Virus record (IMG/VR): IMGVR_UViG_3300027759_000243
Span: 1-34,653 of that record
Direction: 5' to 3' (one strand)
Length of the DNA: 34,653 bases
From: a virus
Part shown: piece by piece, positions 21,951-28,436 of the stretch
Numbering within the stretch: position 1 is the first letter of the stretch
How the letters are laid out: each line of letters starts with the position of its first letter
Translations under genes and position numbers: made by a program
The notes under the pieces: generated by a model
Told to the model about the DNA's origin: nothing
What the model saw: the letters and a program-made list of their open reading frames with translations, nothing else
Database searches by the model: none

Positions 21951-22684
21951 TTCATTATCATGGACTTCCTATAACCCCAGCTACAGTAGCTAACTATGCT
22001 GTGCAAGCTGGTCATGCGTTTGTGTCTTATGCCCATCCTGATCAAATTGGAACTGCTATTGAGGTGTGCCAATCTTTTGCCATAGATAATGGTGCTTTTA
22101 GTGCTTGGAAAAGCGGAAAACCTATAACTGATTGGGATGCTTATTATGATTGGGCATTAAATCTTAAAAAAGTGCCATCTTGTGATTTTGCTGTCATTCC
22201 TGATGTAATTGACGGCACGGAAGCTGACAATGACGCTTTGCTTGAAGATTGCCCATTGCCTAAATGGTTTGGTGCTCCTGTTTGGCATATGCACGAATCA
22301 TTAGAAAGGCTAGAACAATTAGCAAATTACTATGTTCGAGTTTGTATTGGTAGTTCAGGCGAATACGGAGTAGTAGGTACAACCGCTTGGTGGTCAAGAA
22401 TTGGACAAGCTATGCGTATCATTTGTGATGATATGGGTAAGCCAATATGCAAACTTCATGGCTTGCGTATGTTAGACCCCTCAATATTCACTAAATTGCC
22501 TTTTGCATCAACTGATAGCACCAATATTGGTAGAAATGTAGGAATTGATAAAAATTGGAAAAACGGCAATTATCCACCGCCAACTAAAGAAGCTAGAGCA
22601 CAAGTAATGCGATCTAGAATTGAAGCCCACAATGCTCCAGCAGTATGGAATTTTATGCAAGTTGAACAGGATAATTTATTTTGA
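21947..22684 (+). CDS. dpdA-like: TGT/DpdA-like DNA base-exchange enzyme
   Basis: 245 aa with the order of tRNA-guanine transglycosylase motifs: FAIDNGAFSAW (Asp47, like TGT SDSGGFQ), VIPDVIDG (85-87 PDV), APVWHMHE, CIGSSGEYG (134-141, like the TGT GG loop), KLHGLRML (169-176) and FASTDSTNIGRN (187-197; Asp190 aligns with the nucleophile, like TGT's FDCVLPTRNAR). TGT-like phage enzymes of the DpdA family put 7-deazaguanine into DNA, which blocks host restriction. A PTPS-family gene overlaps its end. The zinc-binding Cys/His of TGT is not obvious, typical of short DpdA forms. Confidence 0.65.
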   Translation: MIHYHGLPITPATVANYAVQAGHAFVSYAHPDQIGTAIEVCQSFAIDNGAFSAWKSGKPITDWDAYYDWALNLKKVPSCDFAVIPDVIDGTEADNDALLEDCPLPKWFGAPVWHMHESLERLEQLANYYVRVCIGSSGEYGVVGTTAWWSRIGQAMRIICDDMGKPICKLHGLRMLDPSIFTKLPFASTDSTNIGRNVGIDKNWKNGNYPPPTKEARAQVMRSRIEAHNAPAVWNFMQVEQDNLF

Positions 22685-23046
22685 AACTAACCCAAACATT
22701 TATATTTGAAGCCGCACACACTTTAAAAGCTAGGTATATTGATGTTCATACCAAAATGCAATCTGAAAACATACATGGGCATACTTATACCGCCAGCATA
22801 TCGGTTAAGGGTGAACCTGATGAAAACGGCATGGTAAAAGATTTTGGACATTTTAAATGGGCTATTGATGCTGTTAAATTACAACTTGACCACAAGTTTT
22901 TAGATAATGTTGAAGGTTTGGGCAGACCAACTATGGAAAATTTATGTTTATTTATAGCCAATTACCTTAAAAGCGTAGAAGGTTTATGTGAAGTAACCGT
23001 TGAAAGAATCGCATCAGGCGATAAATGCACATTGGAGATTGAATAA
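22681..23046 (+). CDS. 6-pyruvoyl-tetrahydropterin synthase family protein (PTPS-III-like motif)
   Basis: 121 aa, TTG start within the previous TGA. FEAAHTL (His13) and IHGHTY (His32, His34) are the zinc ligands; LDHKFLDN (Asp70-His71) is the catalytic pair; GDKCTLEIE ends the protein. QueD and PTPS-I enzymes carry a catalytic Cys shortly before HGH; here the sequence is SENIHGH, with Glu29 in the ExxHGH arrangement of PTPS-III enzymes of folate synthesis. The neighbour suggests 7-deazaguanine synthesis, the motif suggests pterin/folate chemistry, so the exact reaction is open. Confidence 0.75.
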   Translation: MKLTQTFIFEAAHTLKARYIDVHTKMQSENIHGHTYTASISVKGEPDENGMVKDFGHFKWAIDAVKLQLDHKFLDNVEGLGRPTMENLCLFIANYLKSVEGLCEVTVERIASGDKCTLEIE

Positions 23047-23213
23047 TGTTAAAACTCACCGAAGAATTTTTAATTCTTAAATTACTTTGCAAGATGTATG
23101 ACGATGCCCTGAACCGCAAAGACTATACCCAAATGCTAGAGATCAGCGTAGACATTGCAGAATCAAGCGATAAGCTAGAACAAATGACCGTAGATCACAT
23201 CAATGGCCACTAA
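23046..23213 (+). CDS. Small hypothetical protein (55 aa)
   Basis: MLKLTEEFLILKLLCKMYDD then NRKDYTQMLEISVDIAESSD and LEQMTVDHINGH. Helical and acidic. Starts in the TAATG of the PTPS gene and overlaps the HNH gene by 11 nt. No recognised domain. Confidence 0.55.
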   Translation: MLKLTEEFLILKLLCKMYDDALNRKDYTQMLEISVDIAESSDKLEQMTVDHINGH

Positions 23214-23475
23214 GCATGAAAAAGAAAAATACCGAAAAATTGCTGAACTGGGATGCTCATTATGTAGGCATCAAGGCAATGAAGGAACGCCAGCAGAACT
23301 GCATCACATTAGACGAGGTGGCATACGAAGCCGCAGTCCAGTTATACCGCTCTGTACCTTTCACCATAGAGGGTCAAATACCAGTATTCACGGAATGGGT
23401 CGCAAACGCTTCGAGCAAGAATACGGAATCACGGAAGAACAGCTTTTGGAGAAAACGGAAAGTCTTATTAAGTGA
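23203..23475 (+). CDS. Ref-like HNH nuclease
   Basis: 90 aa. CSLCR (Cys18, Cys21), LHHIRRGG (His34-His35), PLCTFHHRG (Cys51, His54-55) and IHGMGRKRFEQEYGITEEQL match the phage recombination-enhancement (Ref)/HNH nuclease family, in which a zinc-bound ββα fold cuts DNA, often in RecA-made joints. The length is usual for the small phage form. An overlapping frame at 23216 is a shadow. It could aid recombination together with the leftward exonuclease and SSB-like protein. Confidence 0.8.
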   Translation: MATKHEKEKYRKIAELGCSLCRHQGNEGTPAELHHIRRGGIRSRSPVIPLCTFHHRGSNTSIHGMGRKRFEQEYGITEEQLLEKTESLIK

Positions 23476-23615
23476 GTAGCTGGCTAATCATTCTTACTGG
23501 TCTTATTTACCTATACATCGGGTTAGAACAAGGATTTAAAGGCAATATGCCTATGGCAGTTGTATATACAGGTTACGCATTTTCTAATGTCGGTCTTTAC
23601 ATCATGGCTAAATAA
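23472..23615 (+). CDS. Small two-TM membrane protein (47 aa), GTG start
   Basis: GTG at 23472 overlaps the HNH stop (GTGA). SSWLIILTGLIYLYIGLEQG, a short hydrophilic turn, and AVVYTGYAFSNVGLYIMAK give two hydrophobic segments. The overlap supports translation. Function unknown. Confidence 0.55.
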   Translation: MSSWLIILTGLIYLYIGLEQGFKGNMPMAVVYTGYAFSNVGLYIMAK

Positions 23616-23623
23616 TGTAAAAT
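23596..23623 (+). promoter_or_regulatory. Promoter before phasin-like gene
   Basis: TTTACA (23596-23601), 16-bp spacer, TAAAAT (23618-23623): five of six at each box. It lies in the 3' end of the preceding gene, 32 bases before ATG 23655, which has its own AGGAG site. No operator palindrome here. Confidence 0.5.
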
Positions 23624-23654
23624 GGTGCAATGCAACATTTAATAGGAGATTGCT

Positions 23655-23780
23655 ATGTTTACATTTGATGAGCAGATTAAAAAGTATGAAGAATTGGCAG
23701 ACCGCACCAAGCAGATGTATGAGTTTTGGTATAACTGCGTGTTGTCTACTATGAAAGACTTTTACAAGTTTGGTAAGTAA
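23655..23780 (+). CDS. Phasin-like peptide (41 aa)
   Basis: MFTFDEQIKKYEELADRTKQ followed by MYEFWYNCVLSTMKDFYKFG: one amphipathic helix with the 'F-x-E-x-x-K-x-x-E' and 'x-Y-x-x-W' spacing of phasin family proteins, which coat polyhydroxyalkanoate granules. Strong AGGAG site and its own promoter. Only a fragment of the usual ~100-170 aa phasin. It ends one base before the convergent leftward gene. Confidence 0.55.
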   Translation: MFTFDEQIKKYEELADRTKQMYEFWYNCVLSTMKDFYKFGK

Positions 23781-24128
23781 TTAGAGTTCGTGACCGTCAA
23801 ACCCTAGTTCTTGGCCCACAAGCATCTTTCTACGCTTAAATGTAGCATCGTGCAGATTCCATTTACCTGATTTATGTCGGGAACAATGGATCATTTCGTG
23901 AGCCATAGACCTAGTGACGGTATCGTAATGACCGCATTTTGCTTTAGATATACAAAAGATATGTGGTCTTGCTAAAGATTCATCGTATTCGTAGGTTGCC
24001 ATAACGGTATGGTCATCTACAACTAAAAAACGACATAATTCGCTAGGCGGCAAATCCCATTTTGTAAACGGATAGCACTTAGCAAGCGTTAAGTAAATAC
24101 CTTCAAGATTTTTTGGCGAAATCTTCAT
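23781..24128 (-). CDS. SprT-like zinc metallopeptidase
   Basis: 115 aa. HEMIH at 77-81 is the HExxH zinc motif; His85 could assist as a further ligand. Preceding CISKAKCGHYDTVTRSMA and following HKSGKWNLHDATFKRRKML fit the SprT-like layout seen in phage proteins. The target is unknown; cellular SprT-family proteases act on DNA-protein adducts. Overlaps the phosphoesterase gene by four bases, so the two are co-expressed leftward. Confidence 0.75.
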   Translation of the reverse strand: MKISPKNLEGIYLTLAKCYPFTKWDLPPSELCRFLVVDDHTVMATYEYDESLARPHIFCISKAKCGHYDTVTRSMAHEMIHCSRHKSGKWNLHDATFKRRKMLVGQELGFDGHEL

Positions 24129-25084
24129 ACAGCGTGTATTTTCCCACGAAACTCGATTTCATCCTCTCCCCAAACCCTAATCATTTCAGGTTGTAAAAGA
24201 CGGCTTCTTTCAAAGGAAAGCATCACAAATCCGCTATTCCAATCCTTTGGGGTATCTTCTGTGTAAGCAAATTGTTGACCATTACAATCAGCTAATGTAC
24301 CAGTCTGCACACCCCAGCGTGTGCCGTTGTAATCTGATACTGGCATTACGCTTAAATGATGTGTGTGACCGCTTATAAAATTCACTCCGCTATTCAGGGA
24401 ATTAGCTCTTGCCGCCCCAAATCCACCTTTCCACCGATGCTTGATGCAGGTATCTTCATTAACCCAAAATGACCAGCAAGGAAGCCACGCAGGGAAGTAT
24501 TCTTTAAGAGTTGTACCCCTCACACCCTCAAACGCTGGAAGGTTCTCTATGATCCGCATTTCAAGCCTAGCATCGTGATTGCCCAACGGCCAAAACAACT
24601 TAGCACCTTTAGCTACGGCTTCAATTTCACCTAAAAAGTATTGACAGGCTTCAAGTTCTTCCTTAACGGTTGGTATTTTGTCCCAATCACCTCTAGGAAA
24701 GCGGCTAATTGAAGCCCCATCTAATGCGTCACCGTTACATACAATGGCAGTCGGTTTGTATTCCTTAATCATTTCTAACAACGCTTTAAACGCTGTTGTC
24801 GTTTGGTCAGGCCAAAAGTGAGCGTCAGAAAAGACAATAACTCGACCTTTTTCTAAATCCATACCCCTACGGGTATTCCCTACTGTTTGTTCTGTTTTCT
24901 TGTAATCGTTTACTCGTTGATCTTTAAAGCTAGGAAGGGGTATTTGAAGTCTTGTTTCTATTGACCGTCTGCGGTTATATACTGCTCTTTCTGACATTGC
25001 ATGGATTTTGGCAAAAGATAATGGAGAGCCTATTTTGTTCCATTCATCTATAAATTGTTCATCCGTAAGATAATAGCCACCCAT
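24125..25084 (-). CDS. Calcineurin-like metallophosphoesterase with N-terminal HTH
   Basis: 319 aa. Residues 7-45 form a helix-turn-helix (LTDEQFIDEWNKIGSPLSFA, MSERAVYNRRRSIE). The phosphoesterase follows: SDAH (86-89), NGDALDG (117-123), GNHD (168-171) and GHTH (239-242), the usual two-metal set. Phages of many proteobacteria carry this fusion; the substrate may be DNA ends or nucleotides, unproven. Oddly, it points against both neighbouring blocks. Confidence 0.85.
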   Translation of the reverse strand: MGGYYLTDEQFIDEWNKIGSPLSFAKIHAMSERAVYNRRRSIETRLQIPLPSFKDQRVNDYKKTEQTVGNTRRGMDLEKGRVIVFSDAHFWPDQTTTAFKALLEMIKEYKPTAIVCNGDALDGASISRFPRGDWDKIPTVKEELEACQYFLGEIEAVAKGAKLFWPLGNHDARLEMRIIENLPAFEGVRGTTLKEYFPAWLPCWSFWVNEDTCIKHRWKGGFGAARANSLNSGVNFISGHTHHLSVMPVSDYNGTRWGVQTGTLADCNGQQFAYTEDTPKDWNSGFVMLSFERSRLLQPEMIRVWGEDEIEFRGKIHAV

Positions 25085-25102
25085 TTATAACCTTTATAAT
25101 GG

Positions 25103-25120
25103 TAAAGTTAGCTGATACTA
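25103..25120 (-). promoter_or_regulatory. Possible leftward promoter with degenerate operator
   Basis: Minus strand TAGTAT (25115-25120), 16 bp after a TTGATT (25137-25142), overlapped by TAAAG-TTAG-CTGAT (25103-25116), two changes from the operator consensus in the outer arms. The TATAAT on the plus strand (25095-25100) has no -35. Weak evidence. Confidence 0.3.
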
Positions 25121-25141
25121 ATCTATTTTAATTGAAAATCA

Positions 25142-25426
25142 ATGACATACGCAAGAATAGACACAAATCATAAAGAAATAGTTAAGGCATTGCGTGATGC
25201 TGGTGCTACTGTAGTGTCACTTGCCGCAATGAAACACGGATGCCCTGATTTACTTGTTGGTTATGCAAATGAAACACTTTTGATGGAAATCAAAAAAGAT
25301 TCAAAAGCCAAGTTCACACCTGACCAATTAGATTTTATGGGCAAGTGGAAAGGCGGTGCAATCAGCCGTGTAGATAGTGTTGATGCCGCAATAAGAGCGT
25401 TAGGAATAATCAAAAAAGTGTTATAA
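25142..25426 (+). CDS. VRR-NUC domain nuclease
   Basis: 94 aa. HGCPDLLVGY (Asp36) and TLLMEIKKDSKAKFTPDQLD (Glu49, Lys51) form the PD...ExK core of the VRR-NUC family, the PD-(D/E)XK subgroup used in phage Holliday-junction-resolving and repair nucleases. Single-domain, as usual for phages. It starts 58 bases from the divergent phosphoesterase, no clear ribosome site. Confidence 0.8.
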   Translation: MTYARIDTNHKEIVKALRDAGATVVSLAAMKHGCPDLLVGYANETLLMEIKKDSKAKFTPDQLDFMGKWKGGAISRVDSVDAAIRALGIIKKVL

Positions 25427-25448
25427 AATACACTAAAAGGAGCGTTTC

Positions 25449-25808
25449 ATGGAAAAATCAATGGCATTATTTCTAGCAACTATGCTACATTCGGGCACAA
25501 ACACCCACTTTTTCCATTGGGCTACTAAGTCCTACGCTAAACACAAGACGCTTGGCAAGTTTTATAAAAATATTATCGATCTGACCGATCAGCTTGCCGA
25601 AGCGTATTTTGGCATTTACGGGCAAATTACCCAATTTCCTAGCACATACCACCAGCCAAAAGAACCGCTGGCATATCTACAATCCTTACAAGCGTTTGTA
25701 AAAGATGCTCGCCAAGACTTGCCGCAAGATTCAGAGATTGTGCAACTCATTGACAATATTGCCCAAGAAATTGACACAACCATCTACTTACTTAAATTTA
25801 AGGCTTAA
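25449..25808 (+). CDS. Ferritin/Dps-like protein (119 aa)
   Basis: HSGTNTHFFHWATKSYAKHK then LGKFYKNIIDLTDQLAEAYF: a four-helix-bundle pattern with H-x-x-H-W-x-x-x-S-Y-x-x-H near the N-terminus, as in phage Dps-like proteins and the DUF5856 group. The histidines could bind metal. The role is unknown; iron storage, DNA protection or a structural use are possible. Starts 8 bases after AGGAG. Confidence 0.65.
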   Translation: MEKSMALFLATMLHSGTNTHFFHWATKSYAKHKTLGKFYKNIIDLTDQLAEAYFGIYGQITQFPSTYHQPKEPLAYLQSLQAFVKDARQDLPQDSEIVQLIDNIAQEIDTTIYLLKFKA

Positions 25809-25810
25809 TC

Positions 25811-26191
25811 ATGGATTTTTTAAATCCTAAAACTTTTAATTTGCCCGAAGGTGAAGGAAGTGAAGGTTTAAAACTTGCAGATTTATTGCGTAAAGTTAAT
25901 GTTGGCGGCAATGTAATTCCAATGGGCCAAGCTGGAACAATGATCAAGGGTCGTGCTGGTTATCAATTTGACCCTAATGAAGCTGGAAACAATTTAGGCG
26001 TTGGGATTGCAGGTCAAGGTGTTGTAAACAATAAATACAATATTCCTGCCGTGATTCAAGGCGTAGACCTTTCTTATGGTGGCCCAAATCAAAGCATATC
26101 TGCTGGTTATTACCCAAATAAAACAGAATTTATGGGTAACCCAATGGGTAAAGGCGGATTTAGTTTGACATACAACAAAACATTTGATTAA
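25811..26191 (+). CDS. Gly/Asn-rich hypothetical protein (126 aa)
   Basis: Starts MDFLNPKTFNLPEGEGSEGL. The rest is beta-type: GGNVIPMGQAGTMIKGRAGY, NNLGVGIAGQGVVNNKYNIP, SISAGYYPNKTEF. Alternating polar/hydrophobic residues resemble a small beta-barrel or an outer-membrane-like repeat, but no signal peptide is present. Unknown function; similar proteins are met in phages near terminase. Confidence 0.55.
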   Translation: MDFLNPKTFNLPEGEGSEGLKLADLLRKVNVGGNVIPMGQAGTMIKGRAGYQFDPNEAGNNLGVGIAGQGVVNNKYNIPAVIQGVDLSYGGPNQSISAGYYPNKTEFMGNPMGKGGFSLTYNKTFD

Positions 26192-26200
26192 GGAATAGTC

Positions 26201-26386
26201 ATGCCATTAGACAAATCAGGTTCAGCCAAATCAGTCGGCAAAAACATTAAAGCAGAAGTCAAAGCTGGTAAGCCTAAAAAACAGGCACTTGCTATTGCCT
26301 TAAATGTTGAGCGTGAAAACGCCAAAGGTGAACGCAAAGCCAAGCTAGAAAATGCTTACGCTAAGTATGTGGAAGAAAAAGCGTGA
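26201..26386 (+). CDS. Small basic protein (61 aa), DUF6496-like
   Basis: MPLDKSGSAKSVGKNIKAEV then AGKPKKQALAIALNVERENA: Ser/Lys/Gly-rich start and an Ala-rich helix, as in small phage proteins found beside terminase genes. Probably a nucleic acid- or head-associated protein. The stop overlaps the next GTG (GTGA). Confidence 0.65.
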   Translation: MPLDKSGSAKSVGKNIKAEVKAGKPKKQALAIALNVERENAKGERKAKLENAYAKYVEEKA

Positions 26387-26562
26387 AAAACGGACTTTAT
26401 GCCAATATTCACGCTAAACAAGAGCGGATCAAGCATGGTTCGGGCGAAAAAATAAACAAGGTTGGCAGCAAAAACGCTCCAACTGCTAAAGACTTTAAAG
26501 AATCTGCCAAGACTGCAAAGCCACGCAGACAAGTTATTTCTGACGCAATGAAGGATATGTAA
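26383..26562 (+). CDS. Small basic protein (59 aa), GTG start
   Basis: GTG 26383, overlap with the previous stop. MKNGLYANIHAKQERIKHGS, then KINKVGSKNAPTAKDFKESA and KTAKPRRQVISDAMKDM. 'GLYANIHAKRxRIKxGSGEKM' is a familiar phage motif of unknown function, usually next to terS. TAATG overlap into the next gene. Confidence 0.7.
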   Translation: MKNGLYANIHAKQERIKHGSGEKINKVGSKNAPTAKDFKESAKTAKPRRQVISDAMKDM

Positions 26563-26729
26563 TGGTAAAGATGATCCCAACTACCCCAATGAGCCGCAAA
26601 TACAAAAAAGAAGATGCAATGCTACGGCCGCATACTGAATCTACGCTAGAAAAACAACAGCGTGAGCGTTTAGAGCGTAGAGCAGCATTAGCTAATAAAC
26701 TTAAAGACTTGGATAAAGAAGTCAAGTAA
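26562..26729 (+). CDS. Small charged helical protein (55 aa)
   Basis: MVKMIPTTPMSRKYKKEDAM followed by ESTLEKQQRERLERRAALAN: a basic N-terminus and one long coiled coil. Starts in TAATG of the preceding gene and ends one base before the late promoter. It may be part of packaging, but this is only positional. Confidence 0.55.
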   Translation: MVKMIPTTPMSRKYKKEDAMLRPHTESTLEKQQRERLERRAALANKLKDLDKEVK

Positions 26730-26730
26730 G

Positions 26731-26772
26731 TTGCAGTAAAGCAACAAAGGCGGTAGAATTAACTTATCTTAA
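26731..26772 (+). promoter_or_regulatory. Late-operon promoter with operator-like site O5
   Basis: TTGCAG (26731-26736), 17-bp spacer, TAGAAT (26754-26759). The palindrome variant TTAAC-TTAT-CTTAA (26759-26772) overlaps the end of the -10 and the start site. terS begins at 26792 after GGATAAGG. The position suggests that the early regulator also controls structural genes, at least in part. Confidence 0.55.
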
Positions 26773-26791
26773 TCAACCACTTGGATAAGGT

Positions 26792-27088
26792 ATGGATTCT
26801 AAAGTAGAACAAACTAGAAAAAAGACAGGCGGTCGCTCTGTAGGTACGCCTAATAAGTCCACAGCACTCGCTAGAGAAGCGATCGCTAAGTTCGTGGATG
26901 GTAACGCAGACAAACTACAACAATGGCTTGACGAGATCGCTATGAACGAAAAGTTAGGGCCAAAGGTAGCTTTTGATTGCTTCATGCAAGTCGCTGAATA
27001 CCATGTGCCTAAACTAGCTAGGACAGAACACACTAGCCCTGAAGATGAGCCAGTTAAGATAATTCACGAACATAAGTTCCTAGATTGA
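26792..27088 (+). CDS. terS: Terminase small subunit
   Basis: 98 aa. MDSKVEQTRKKTGGRSVGTP-type start: the basic 'KTGGRxxGTPNK' motif, then helical ALAREAIAKFVDGNADKLQQ and WLDEIAMNEKLGPKVAFDCF. These fit small DNA-recognition subunits (AT-hook-like start, oligomerising helices) that mark the genome for packaging. Overlaps the large subunit by four bases. Confidence 0.85.
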   Translation: MDSKVEQTRKKTGGRSVGTPNKSTALAREAIAKFVDGNADKLQQWLDEIAMNEKLGPKVAFDCFMQVAEYHVPKLARTEHTSPEDEPVKIIHEHKFLD

Positions 27089-28434
27089 AAGAATTAGTAA
27101 AGAAGTATGAATATCCCTATAAGGCTAGGGATGCTTTCCTTGACTTTCACAGACGGGATCAACGCTGGGCAGTCCTAGTCTGTCACCGCAGGGCAGGTAA
27201 GACAGTAGCTACGATTGCGGACACAATCCGTAGGGCTATCATGGAAAAGAAAGAAAATGCCCGATACGCTTATATTGCACCGTATTACGCACAGGCAAAG
27301 AACATTGCTTGGGATTATCTTTTAAAGTTTGCAGAACCAGCCATTGTTAAGGCTAATCAATCAGAATTGTGGGTAGAACTTGTCAACGGAGCAAAAATTA
27401 GACTGTTTGGTGCTGATAACCCTGACGCTTTGCGTGGTCTTTATCTTGATGGCGTGGTATTAGACGAATACGCAGATATGAAACCCCGTCTATGGGGTGA
27501 GATTGTGCGGCCATTACTGACTGATAGACAAGGCTGGGCTACCTTTATTGGCACTCCTAAAGGACATAATGCGTTCTATGACATCTATAACGATGCCCAA
27601 AAGAACCCTAATTGGTATGTTAAGACGCTAAGAGCCGATGTATCAGGGTTATTGCCTGACGCTGAATTGGCTGATGCCCAAGCTACCATGTCAGCCAACC
27701 AATACGAACAAGAGTTCTTATGCTCATTTGAAGCTGCCATTCTTGGTGCTTACTATGGTCAGGAAATGCGTAGAATCACGGACTTAGAGCGTATTACGAC
27801 TGTTGACTATGACCCTATGTTTCCTTGCCATACGGCTTGGGACTTGGGATTCAATGACAGCACTAGCATTTGGTGGTTTCAGGTGGTATACGGGGAAATA
27901 CGGGTGCTAGATCACCATTCATCTAACGGTCAAGCTGTGCCGTATTACACAGGTTTGCTGCAACAAAAAGAAGATGAGTTTGGTTACAAATATGGCTTCC
28001 ATTACCTGCCCCATGACGCTAGAGCAAAAACTATGGCATCAGGCGGTAAGAGCATAATCGAACAATTTTCTGCAAAAATCGACATAAAACATCTAAAAAT
28101 CGTTCCAAATCTGTCAATTCAAGACGGAATACAAGCAACACGACTTGCATTAACTCGCTGTTGGTTTGATAATAGATGCGAAGAAGGCATTGAATGTTTA
28201 CGACAATATCAAAGGGAATGGGATGATGATAAAAAATGTTTTAGGGATCGCCCGAAACACGATTTCACAAGCCACTCTGCCGATGCGTTCCGCTATCTCA
28301 GCCTTGTTTGGAAAGACGAGGACAGTCCTATCCTCAAAGATTCAAGAATTAAAGGACTTCATGTCGGGCAAACGGATGTCACGCTAAACGAGATGTGGAA
28401 AGAAACCCCTAAAATTACCCACCGCAGGATATAA
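27085..28434 (+). CDS. terL: Terminase large subunit (ATPase-nuclease)
   Basis: 449 aa, TTG start in TTGA overlapping the terS stop; later Met codons would cut off the Walker A. CHRRAGKT (33-40) is Walker A, VVLDEYA (124-130) is Walker B with catalytic Glu128, and FIGTPKG (154-160) is the coupling motif. The RNase H-like nuclease begins with AWDLGFNDSTSIWW (Asp253) and ends with TSHSADAFRYLSLVW. The order matches headful or cohesive-end phage terminases that drive and cut concatemeric DNA. The gene appears intact. Confidence 0.95.
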   Translation: MKELVKKYEYPYKARDAFLDFHRRDQRWAVLVCHRRAGKTVATIADTIRRAIMEKKENARYAYIAPYYAQAKNIAWDYLLKFAEPAIVKANQSELWVELVNGAKIRLFGADNPDALRGLYLDGVVLDEYADMKPRLWGEIVRPLLTDRQGWATFIGTPKGHNAFYDIYNDAQKNPNWYVKTLRADVSGLLPDAELADAQATMSANQYEQEFLCSFEAAILGAYYGQEMRRITDLERITTVDYDPMFPCHTAWDLGFNDSTSIWWFQVVYGEIRVLDHHSSNGQAVPYYTGLLQQKEDEFGYKYGFHYLPHDARAKTMASGGKSIIEQFSAKIDIKHLKIVPNLSIQDGIQATRLALTRCWFDNRCEEGIECLRQYQREWDDDKKCFRDRPKHDFTSHSADAFRYLSLVWKDEDSPILKDSRIKGLHVGQTDVTLNEMWKETPKITHRRI

Positions 28435-28436
28435 AA

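Noticed and set aside
23216-23479. Second 87-aa ORF over the HNH gene
   Set aside because: Shadow frame; the HNH frame holds the conserved Cys/His motifs.
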